Of a DNA stretch of 64,000 bases, positions 37,401 to 51,300 are shown piece after piece. This DNA is from Prochilodus magdalenae (lineage: Eukaryota; Chordata; Actinopteri; Characiformes; Prochilodontidae). Each line of letters opens with the position of its first letter. Position 1 is the first letter of the stretch. The position numbers were made by a program, and so were the translations under genes. The notes under the pieces are model-generated. The model was given only the letters and a program-made list of their open reading frames with translations, did not search any database and was not told the origin of the DNA. The stretch spans positions 1-64,000 of the forward strand of contig JAMWET010000148.1 in NCBI GenBank assembly GCA_024036415.1, written 5' to 3'.

Positions 37401-37490
37401 CACCAACCACACCCAAACCCACTAACCACCCCAACCACATCCATGCCCCCCCAAACCCGCCAACCACCCTAAAAGCACCAAACACCAACC
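34440..37490. repeat. 3-kb C-rich minisatellite (CACCAACCACCACACA / CACCAACCCCCAAACA)
   Basis: About 3 kb of 15-16 base units, almost without G on the + strand. Two unit types alternate, and longer blocks are duplicated. The segment with CAAACCCATCAGAACTCCCC occurs at about 35640, 35725, 36240, 36785 and 36880. Towards the right end it degrades to CACCAAACCTAACAAAACTCCC and then to single diverged units. The many minus-strand open frames (VCVVVGVCGGW-type) are spurious. Confidence 0.95.
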
Positions 37491-38335
37491 TGGTGGCCCA
37501 AACCCAAAGTCTTGGTCTTTTCTGGGGAAAACTCCTCAGGTGCAGGAGTACAGTAACCCGTGAGGAGCAGGTGGAGCTGGGTAACTCTGCTGTGGAGGGC
37601 TTGTATGAACAGGAGCGTGTAGTTCTTAATGCTGCTTAACTGTAGTTCTTGTAGTTTTAATTAAAAGAGCTCATTCAGTTTGTTTATTCACCAACACTAT
37701 TCATGCAGCATTTATCACCCACAGGCGGTCAGCCAAACCTGAGATCGCTAACTCTCCCTCCTCCCCTCTCTCCTTCTCCCTCGCTCTCTCTCTCCTTCAG
37801 TTCAGTTAATAACTGACTGACATTTGCCTTGCAAATAGGAATAACCGATCAGTGTAGACTCAGTGAGGATCTAAAACTTTCTCTCTCCATCCAATTCAGT
37901 TACAATGTGCAGCACATGGTCCAGTTACACCCTCGTAACCAATCAGAGCTCGCTACACGGTTAACCAGTGAAGATGGAAACAGAGTCATTCAGAGTAGGT
38001 AACTGGTCACACTGGTGGTGAATGGAACCAGACGTCCACCTCTAAAGGCTCCCTCACACGGCGGCTGTCTGAGACAGCGGAGGGATACATGGTGGGTGTT
38101 CTAAGTTAAAATAGCCCCCTCATAAACTTTCTATCACTCAGAAGACGTGTGTGGGTTCTCTGGTGGTGTAGATTGTGAGTAAAGTGTCTGTGTGTGTGTT
38201 CAGAAGTCTGGTTCCCAAAACCACCACTTTAAAGAACGTCTGGTTCTGCATGGTTCTCTATACTGAACCCCACTGTTCACATCTCAGTCAGTGAACTACA
38301 CTTCTCCAGTTTTACAGTTCTCCTTTAGGAGGGTA
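37491..38335. other. Intergenic stretch upstream of c1ql3; possible promoter region
   Basis: Mostly unique sequence, with no exon that I can recognise. It is the last non-repetitive DNA before the CT-rich tract, so a c1ql3 promoter or untranslated first exon could lie here, but no TATA box or CpG cluster is plain. Confidence 0.3.
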
Positions 38336-38339
38336 CAGT

Positions 38340-39306
38340 TTCTACTCCTCTCTCCATCCGTCTCTCTTTCACTCCCCATCTCTCTTTCTCCGTCTCTCTC
38401 TCTCCGTTTCTCCATCTCTCTTTCTCCATCTCTCTCTCTGGTTCTCCATCTCTCTCTCTCCATTTCTCCATCTCTCTGTTACTCCCCATCTCTCTCTCTC
38501 CATTTCTCCATCTCTCTGTTACTCCCCATCTCTCTCTCTCCATTTCTCCATCTCTCTTTCACTCTGCATCTCTCTCTCTCCGTTTCTCCATCTCTTTCTC
38601 CATCTCTCTTTCACTCCCCATCTCTCTTTCTCCGTCTCTCTCTCTCCGTTTCTCCATCTCTTTCTCCATCTCTCTTTCACTCCGCATCTCTCTCTCTCCG
38701 TTTCTCCATCTCTTTCCCCATCTCTCTTTCTCAATCTCTGTTTCTCCATCTCTCTCTTTCCCCATCTCTCTCTCTTTCTCCATCTCTTTCGCTCCCCTTC
38801 TATCTCATCTCTCCATCTTTCCCCATATCTCTCTCACCATCTTTTTTCTCCATCCCCCTCTCTCCCCCATATCTCTCTTTCTTAATCTCTCTCTCCCCAT
38901 CTCTTTCTTTCTCCATTTTTCTCCATTTCCCTCTCTCCTAATCTCTCTGTTTCTCCATCTCTCTCTCTCTCTGCATCTTTCTCTCTCCATCACTTTCTTT
39001 CTCCACCTCTCTCTCTATATCTCTTTCTCTTACCCCATCTCTCTCTATCTCCCTCTCTCACCCTGTATCTTGTTTTCTCCATCTCGTCCTTCTCAATTCC
39101 ATCTCTCTCTCATTTTCCTACTCTTTCTACCTCCATCTCCATCTCTGTTTGGCTCCTCTCTTTTTCTCTCCATCTCCATCTATCTCTTTCCATCTCTATT
39201 ATTCCCTTCCTATCCCCATCTTCAGTTCTCTTTTACTCTCTCCATCTCCATCTCCATCTCTCTCTTCTCTCTTCCATCTCCATCTCTCTCTCACACACAC
39301 ACTCTC

Positions 39307-39362
<56 letters not shown>

Positions 39363-39369
39363 TCTGTCA

Positions 39370-39456
<87 letters not shown>

Positions 39457-39463
39457 TCTGTCA

Positions 39464-39504
<41 letters not shown>

Positions 39505-39539
39505 TCTCTCTCTCTCTCTCTCCTCCCCTCCTTCCCTCA
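38340..39539. repeat. 1.2-kb polypyrimidine tract ending in (TC)n
   Basis: CTCTCTTTCTCCATCTCT-type units, with larger duplicated blocks near 38380-38720, give way to pure (TC)n at about 39300-39520 with a few CACTCCCTCGC interruptions. The whole stretch is almost all pyrimidine on the + strand. It ends in CTCCCCTCCTTCCCTCAG, a textbook 3' splice site, about 300 bases before the c1ql3 start codon. Confidence 0.95.
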
Positions 39540-39559
39540 GGTGTGATTACAGGGATGTA

Positions 39560-43069
<3,510 letters not shown>

Positions 43070-43564
43070 CGCGCACCCAGAGCTCCTGCACGCACGGACG
43101 GACGGACGATCGGACTCGTCACCTAAAGATGCTTCAACCGGAAAGACGAGAGACAAAGCAGAATTGCCAGTGTGACCTTCACCGCTGGACTAGAGGGTTA
43201 CAGTGTTTAACTTGTGTGAGCTCCACAACCGTCTCATGAACTCTGAGGTGGAGCCAGAAGTGAGCAGCATTTGGAGAAGCAGTACCCCGCATGTGACCCC
43301 CCCACCGGTTAGAGTTTAGATAAAATCACTGTGACGTTTAAACATGAGGCTACAGAAATCGTGTGGTGTGTGTCGTTAACCAGGCCGGAGTCAGCTGTGT
43401 CCACTCCATGTACACCGCATCTTTGATTTATCTCAGATCCTCAGTTAGAGCAGTCATCAGCCGGCCATTCAGACGCTTGACAGGCCGCCGGTGACCGTGG
43501 TGCGCGTCCGATAGGCTTGGTTTTGATAAACGTCACAAACTCCATCATGTCAGCCGACAGTGTA

Positions 43565-43570
43565 AATAAA
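43565..43570 (+). promoter_or_regulatory. Candidate c1ql3 polyadenylation signal
   Basis: AATAAA about 500 bases after the stop codon. Another AATAAA at about 43815 is possible. Confidence 0.5.
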
Positions 43571-43984
43571 AGCATCCTCCTGCTACAAACTGCCCTCTGC
43601 TCTGACACGCCTCCTTCATTCGCCGTCCCAGCAAAACCTCACACACTGTGGGGACAGAAAGAGATGTGCTCAGGTACAGTGGGGTGTGGAGTAACTAGGC
43701 TGGGGGTCACTGTGTCTACAGTCCACACACTAAACCACCAGTGTCATCTGGGTTTTATAATAAGCCTAAGAAATTTAGTGCATTAAGACTACAAACATAC
43801 ACACAGCCCTGGAAATAAATCAGAGCCCACTCCAGGTTCTTCTCAAATCAGCATCTCCACAAGTACAGCAGGTTCTCAGTGAGGAACCGAAGGTTGGGTT
43901 CTAGCTTTACTGGCAGATACAGTGAGGGTCTCGTTCATAAGAACAAGGTCCAGCAGCCAACACACAGGACAACACAGCTACAGA

Positions 43985-44150
43985 CTGGCAGAGGGCCAAA
44001 CCCACTCTCTACTGACCGTGATGAGCGCCACCTCATTCCAATGTCCCTTACCCACCGTAAGATGACCTCGAGTGACCTACAGAGAGACTGGCGAGCGGTG
44101 GCTGGGGTGAAACGCACAGCGAGCATGGTTCTAAAAACAGGCTTCTGGAG
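43985..44150 (+). mobile_element. Tc1-like transposase N-terminal relic
   Basis: The + strand encodes GPNPLSTDRDERHLIPMSLT followed by TSSDLQRDWRAVAGVK. This resembles the second helix-turn-helix of Tc1-like transposases (family norm: ..S.RDER.I.R...KNR..TSSDL...). The catalytic domain is absent. Confidence 0.6.
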
Positions 44151-44169
44151 GTCATTAGTGATTTTCTAA

Positions 44170-45220
44170 ATACACAGATCTAATACAATATCTGATCTGG
44201 AGTTTGGGAGACATGGTTCCAGTAGTGTAGAGAATCAAACAGAACTGAGGAATTTTGGTCCAACACAAACCCAGAACCTGTACAACTAGAGGAACCGATC
44301 ACGTTCAGGTGGGCTCTTCAATTTGTCCAGCACTCTGTGTGTGTGTGATTTATATATATAGTTGGTTGGATGGAGGGACTGGCGGACAGACCAATAAAGT
44401 CACTGTCTAAATAAAAACAAAAACGTCCATTAATCATGGAATTCCCATGATGCTGCTGTGTTTATAAAAATCTGGCATTTTCAGGGTGGCTCCAGGTAGT
44501 CCGACAGATTTCCATGAGGATTCAAATCTGTGGTTTCTGCAGGCCAGTCCAGATGTGTGAATGCTCCTGAGTGTTCATCAGGCCATCCAGTCACATTGGC
44601 AGCCCTGTGAGCACGGGAATTGTTATCTTAGACTACAGGGGTAGGTATGTTGTGATCCTCAGTAGGACGACCAAAAGCCAAACCCTGGTTGTCCGGCAGC
44701 TCAGCGTAGACATTGTGGTTCAGACTCACCGTCACCTCAACCACAGCACCCATTTCCACATAATTAAAACACCCCCAGAACATCCCCTTTAACATTAAAG
44801 GCTCCATATCACTACAAACAAATTCCCCTCAAGTCATGATCCAGCCTGGGGTGCATAAACTTTTGCTTATGACTGACATGCATAGGCTTGAGCTAAAGTG
44901 ATGTTTTGCTGATGAAGTCCAATAAGTAAACACACCCTCTACAGACCCCTCATTTCAGACTAACTGTACTGGTAAACTTCTCCGGAAACGTTTACCCAGT
45001 TCTCAATGCCAGTGCTTTTAACTGGGAAAACTGGGAAGTGGAGTTAGGGGAAGTTTTGATATGGCAGCACTGCTTGTTCATCAGGTCTCTTCTCTGAAAG
45101 TGGAACTTACTCACAACATCAAAACACTACAAAAACATACAAAGGAAGACGGAAAGGAAGTCTAGGGTCTGAGAACCAACAGCTCCACCCGTATGAACTG
45201 GATGTCTGGTGCTGAAGTTA
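44170..45220. other. No recognisable gene
   Basis: Intergenic sequence downstream of c1ql3. Short phrases (GGGGTGCATAAACTTTTGC at about 44850) recall the ends of Tc1-like elements, but nothing can be bounded. Confidence 0.35.
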
Positions 45221-45221
45221 A

Positions 45222-45815
45222 AGGAGCAGTGTGTAAGATTTAAAGGAGGGATCATCAGAGATGGAATACAACATATATAACTATGTTCTCAGTCATGTAT
45301 CTTATGTAACTATAAATTATTGCGTCTCCATTAGCTTAGAACGAGCCTTGATACCTACAGTCACCCAACAGAAGCTGCCACCGCCATGTTTCTACCCGAA
45401 CCAGAACAGAGAAACCACACGCTGGCTGTAGGGAGGGACTGTACACTGCGTTTACACTGAAGCAGCAGCAGCTGGAATTAGGTGACCCAAGTAGCACTGA
45501 CTGGAAACCGTAGAGTGAAGAACCCTAGTTAAAATATATGTATCAGTAGCTTCGCCCATAAACCTCCAGGTAGGGTTTCTTTATAGCTGGAATCGACTTA
45601 ATCAAAAATACCACCAGCATTAAAACGAAAAGGCTCGAGTTCAGCTTCTTACTCGCTAACATCTTGTTGGTATTATCCTGCTCCACCTTAAACTTTCATC
45701 GGCAGCTTCTTATTCATATTTCCCCATTCCACCTTAAATAGCTCAACAGTTAGGATGATGCGTCAGGAACCAGAACGTAACACGTAAGCACTCTTTAAGG
45801 TGGAACTGGAGGATT
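45222..45815. repeat. Family B dispersed repeat, copy 2
   Basis: It matches 3020-3420 over CCGCCATGTTTCTACC, CACACGCTGGCTGTA, ACCTCCAGGTAGGGTTTCTTTA and GTTCAGCTTCTTACTCGCTAACATC. It ends in the inverted pair TCCACCTTAAAT (about 45730) and CTTTAAGGTGGAACTGG (about 45800). The left boundary is the TTAAAGGAGCAGTGTGTAAG motif. Confidence 0.65.
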
Positions 45816-45867
45816 TGAACAAGAAGCTGGTGAATGTACGTGTCAGAAAAGGTCAGCAGGATTAACA

Positions 45868-45869
45868 AC

Positions 45870-45907
<38 letters not shown>
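45868..45907. repeat. AAT microsatellite
   Basis: Perfect (ATA)n tract of about 40 bases. Confidence 0.95.
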
Positions 45908-46199
45908 GGATGTTTTGATGGTCCAAGTCAGCAGATCGGGGGAGGGGTCATAGTGATTGTTTATCTGAACTGAATTAACATTAAGTATGCTGCAATAATG
46001 ATGAGCAGAACCATTCAGTAGCTAGAACACTGGTGTTGGACAACCCATTTGTGTTGTGAGAGGTATGAGAAGGGCGGAAAGGCCGAGTTCCACCGAAGGT
46101 TCCAGGGAAGGGAGGGTAGGCTGGGAGGGGCTGCTCGGGTAGGAGTGGTGGGGAAGGGTAAGGTGTTGGCATCCCCGCTCCTATAAGTACCACACTGCC

Positions 46200-47050
46200 C
46201 CTTTAAGACTCGGCCCCGCTTTATATTTATTACCATTCCTAGAGGAACGGTGGCGTTTCCATGCATTTCGCTGTCATGACAACCCATAAACTCAAGCAAC
46301 TCTGTCATAACACATGCAGAGCGCCATCCAGAAAGGGTGTTATTCAAAACAACACACTCTGCTGCACGTTTTCTTTTTTTTAACCTTACGCTGTTACTCA
46401 CCCGGAGCCGATGACAGGGCCGTTTGTTTTGAAAGGAAGTCACTCAGAGAAGCCACCTGCTCCGCAGATGATGTACTGGCTGGAGGTAGCCGCCTCGAAA
46501 GAAACGGCTTCATTAGACATTAATTCCGAACCTTCGGCTGTAAAGCAAACGGCGCCCGGTTCAAACGAACAGGCAGAGCCATATAACACACTGATTAAAG
46601 AACAACACGGGACTCGGCTGACTTTGCAGAATGACGAGCACCGTTTATTCCCCCGTAGTTAGTATGCGCAGTTATTGCTATTGTTAGGCAGCATTTTTAA
46701 TTCAGCTTTTATCATCGCCGGCAACAACAATCACCATTACAGTGTGGTAAAGCCCAAACGCCGCATTGATTTGAACATCCCTTATTGTTTGAGGTCCCGT
46801 CGAGCGAAGATGATAATCAGAAGGCATTTATGTGAAATCAGAGGACGTCTAATTCATCTTTGTGTGCGCTTGGAAATCAGCGAGACCCGAATTTGACCGA
46901 ACTGAGGCTCCTAATTAATCAAATACAGCTTACCCCTCATAGAACGACACAAAACATCAAATCTCACCCTGCCGTCCATCGATTAATAATGTCTGGGGTG
47001 TCGCCATCTCTGTTTACAGACGTTATGGGTCTCCGTGATTTGCGGTAGTC
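46200..47050. other. Repeat-free, homeodomain-site-rich stretch; candidate enhancer
   Basis: No exon, no repeat vocabulary, and several TAATTA-type cores: GACATTAATTCCG, TTTTTAATTCAGC, GTCTAATTCATC and CCTAATTAATCAAATAC. It lies between the convergent 3' ends of c1ql3 and pter. A block of complex sequence this long in so repetitive a region suggests constraint. That is inference only, without alignment. Confidence 0.3.
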
Positions 47051-47067
47051 GCCCCAAAGATGAATCT

Positions 47068-47184
<117 letters not shown>

Positions 47185-47522
47185 ATTATATCACAAGCAG
47201 TTCATTTACCCTAAAGGCCCAGCACAGTATGTTCCTTCCAGGAGGTTATATCAGTCTGAGAAGCAAAATTTGCATAAGGCACTGAGGAGTAAGGATAGGT
47301 ATCATTTGGATCCTACACACCTATCGATCCTCCTAACTGACGCTACGCTCCATTAAAAACCATAACCAATATAAAATAGGTAGCCCTGCTCATCAGCACA
47401 GCTCCCCTCCCCCTAGTTCGAACCAGAGCCTCTTCACCTAACCTGAGCTGAGTAGGAGTCCTGTTCCAGAAATGATAATAGGACATTACAGCCGTAATAA
47501 ATCAAGCTCATGTTACTCTGGT

Positions 47523-47785
47523 ACTTTAGTACTGTTACTCTCCATACTTAAGTACATCTGAAGGTACATACTTTAGTACTGTTACTCTCCATACTTAAGT
47601 ACATCTGAAGGTACATACTTTAGTACTGTTACTCTCCATACTTAAGTACATCTGAAGGTACATACTTTAGTACTGTTACTCTCCATACTTAAGTACATCT
47701 GAAGGCACATACTTGAGTACTGGTACTCTCCATACTTAAGTACATCTGAGGGTACATACTTTAGTACTGGTACTCCACTGGAGGT
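47523..47785. repeat. 47-bp minisatellite, 5 copies plus a partial
   Basis: Units start ACTTTAGTACTGTTACTCTC at 47523, 47570, 47617, 47664, 47711 and 47758, exactly 47 bases apart, with few changes (TTGAG for TTTAG, GGTACT for GTTACT). It lies in the 3' flank of pter. Confidence 0.95.
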
Positions 47786-48322
47786 CTAAAGGGAGGAACG
47801 TCTACTGACACTGGAGGAGTGTTTGACCTTGGGGAACTCTACTCTACCTCAGGTACATGTTTTGTGTCCTTCAGCCACCACTGCACCTTAAACAGTGAAG
47901 CGGCGGTTGTTATAAGATCTGATGCTACATTTACATTGGTCCAAGGTGATGGACACATCCGGCTAACCCAATGCACCTGGATACATGAGCATGTAGGAAA
48001 AGCTCATCGCTGAAAGCTCATCCCCGCCAAATTAATAACCTGTACTAAATTTGGGTTTGGATTATTAAAGTGAACTAACAGGTGACTCAAATACACAAGA
48101 CACTCCACTCAAGGCTCATTTTTAGGAGACTCAGTAACTATGGTATATAAAACTGTTGATGGAAATATCAATCTCTGATCAACATTAAAAAAAACTAAAG
48201 AAATTTTAAAAAACCCCAAAAAACTGAACATCTGAGCTGGGCCTTACAGCACGTCACGTTTCCGGTACCTGGTCACAGTCTTTGGCCTAGATCATTTAAA
48301 ATCCATTCAGGTTCTATGATGT

Positions 48323-51300
48323 CTATTTAAAGGTCAACCACGCTTTGGGATTGTCGATCAGGATTTTGTCCACCTGCTTTTGGGTAATGCCCCGAGACAG
48401 CATTTTCGGCACAATGTTCTTCAGGATGTGGGAGAAGCCGTGGCCGCCGAACTTGGTCAGGCGGTTCTTGGTATGGATGTCATGAGCGACGAGGAGCTTG
48501 TCTTCGTAGCCCTCTTTGATTAGGAACGCCAGGCTAAGAGAGAAATTACAGAAATGGCTCAAATCAGTATATGAAGAGCATGGAGCGGAGTAATACGGGA
48601 AAAGCGCAAACATTACGATCCTCAATATGTAAGCAATGTTATAGATCATGGCTGTCCCAAGAAAAACAAGCAGCTCCAAGTGACTTCACGGGAGCGAGCA
48701 AAAACCTAATTCAATCTCAATGTAAGTCAATGGAACCGAACTGTTGGCACCCCCCAATCAGTTTTTGCCAATTTCTGTTGGTCCATTCATCATGAAATGG
48801 TCACAGCATGGTAAACAGCAGCTGCTGTGTTTAAACGATGCTCTTTAAAAAAGTAAAAATATATAAAAATGGAGATACATGGATTTTCTTTGGACAGCAA
48901 CGATAAACACACTCATCATCAAGAGAATAACTGCACCCAGAGGGAGGTGTGGGACTGCAGTGCTGTTTGGGAAGAAAGATAAACGTTACCAGGATCAATA
49001 ACTGATGATAAATTAGCAAAAAGCTCTCATCCATTTTAAGCAAGATGGCTGGTTCTCCACTACAGCTAGCGTTTCAGCCCACGTACCTTCATTACCATTT
49101 TCAACATTTTAGATGTAGATTGGTTTAGAGTTGCCTGTTCATCTCTTTCTTCCACTCGCTCTACCACAGCAAAACGGTTTGTCAAGGGTCCGCATCAAGC
49201 ACTTCCTGTGTGTTAGACTGGTCTGGACTAGTGATCTTGGACGAAGGCTGACTTGACCACACCACAAGGCCTTTTAACGTTCTTCTCGACTTTTTGGTAG
49301 AGCAGATTTTGAGTCACTATATCTTAATGAAGGTGTTGAACTAAACTCAGCCCGATTGTGCCATCTCTACCAATCGGCAGAGGTGAGTTAGGCTAAAGCA
49401 ATCCACTGAAGGTGATCTGCAGTTTGTAAAAAGTGTTTCAGTTCTGGTAAACGTGTTTAACGTCTTGTAAAATTGTGTTTGCTGCTGTAAATTTTGATTC
49501 TTTAATGTTAAATTGTTTTGCAGTTCTCAGCCACCGTAGTAAAGTCTTACATTGTAACTACAGACCTATTTTATCTTTTGCTCCTGTCTTTATTTTACCC
49601 TTCCAGCTGAAAGTAGAAAGCGCCACTTTCCTCCAATATCTTTCAGGGATTTCAGCACATCTCTAACAATGAGAATGAATCATCATTTACATTTATGGCA
49701 TTTAGCTGATGCTCTGATCCAGAGTAGTGTTAGGAGTCTTGCCCAAGGACTCTTACTGGTGTAGCACAGCATAGTCACTCAGCCAGGGATTCGAAACCCC
49801 AGTCTTCGTATATTAAACCCCCAACATCCTCCCCGATACTCACGTTTTAATCCTTTGGCTGTCACTCGGCATGTCTATCTCCGGGTTGAAGATGTAGTCC
49901 AGCATTTCTGTGCCAAACAGGTCATACTCAATGTAGCTTCCCAGTTTTGCAAACTCCAGCAGCTCAGCAGGATCAAATACGGACCTGAGGGAAAAAAATA
50001 AAAACCATCAGATCAGGGTCAACCCAAATCTTAAACCCAAGAGATCTGACTATTAATTCAGATCATCTAGTTCTAGAAGACTTTCTATATGGGGGCTGCA
50101 GGATCTGGACTAATGAATAGTACTACAATGAACATGAGGCAGGATCTAACCAGAGTAGCTTTACATGGGGCAATCCAACACTCGTGGGCATCACAAAGAC
50201 GAGCTCAGTTCACAGGCAGGCAGTAGCAGTGAAGACAAATTCATAATAACGAGGAACGAGGACAAAAAACAGTCAGCAGAACAGGAAGGAGGAACCACTT
50301 TTGTTTTTTCTCTCACTCTTCCTCAAAGTTCAGCCAAACGCCTGGGACGCCTTGCTTGGGACTTTTAAGATCTACCCACTGACTTTCAGTGATGTTCTGC
50401 AGGGATGGTGGAGGCCAACCCCAAAAAGCTTCAGCTTCCAAACCTTGCACTACCTTATGGGGAATTTAAAGCATGTCTTCGAAGCATCAGTGTTCTGCTA
50501 CAGAGGCCAGTCTCTTTTTAGCTTCACCTTCCTGACAGGTTAAGTGTCTTTGCTTCCAAAATTTGCAGATACAATAAATGATGATACATTTAGACTCATA
50601 TGAGTGATACTTATCGTGCTACACATTCAGAAGTAAAGTGTCAGACTGCCAACGCAACATGCCAGAGTTCTGCAGGGACAGCCTAGGTTAGCTGTAGGCC
50701 CCTGGGCAATCAATAGCCCAGCAGAGTGGCTCACGGAGAGGGGCACTGAGTGGGACACTGGAGATACAGCCTGAGAGACTGCTTGAGCAGCCCCCTGAGC
50801 TTTAAACTGGAAGACTGGGTCTGGAGTAAACCAACTGTCCTGGGAACAGAGAGGCCGGAAAGGAGCAGGATTTGGAGGTTCCTCCGCCATGGTGAACCTG
50901 AGGCCCACTGTGGCTAATGGCTAACTCGCTAACACAGGGGCTGGAGCTGCAGTGGTGTATTCCCCGTGAAAGGTTCACTGGGACTTTCTTTCAGCAGAGG
51001 GTTGAAAGCAAACCACAGGCAGTTCCAAAACTGGACGAGTGAGCATGTAGCCTCACTCTGAAAGCCCAACATGGATACCGCCCACTCGTAGGCCTGAACG
51101 CCAGATAACCTGCAGGCTCCCTATCTAACTTCCTGGGAATTTCCAGCTGTGAGGAGCCAGGCTGGGTTGTTACCAGGAAGGGATCATTACTTGCTCCATC
51201 CCAGTCTTCATCACAGACTTGTCGGAAATAGGAAACTGAAGGTGGACACATGCCAGGCTTTACTTGGGGGCACACAAACACTCCGAGTCATCACAAACGG

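Noticed and set aside
34352..37488. Many long minus-strand open frames (GVCGGWCVW-type proteins, up to 182 codons)
   Set aside because: They are translations of the C-rich minisatellite, overlap in all frames, and have no start context or domain.
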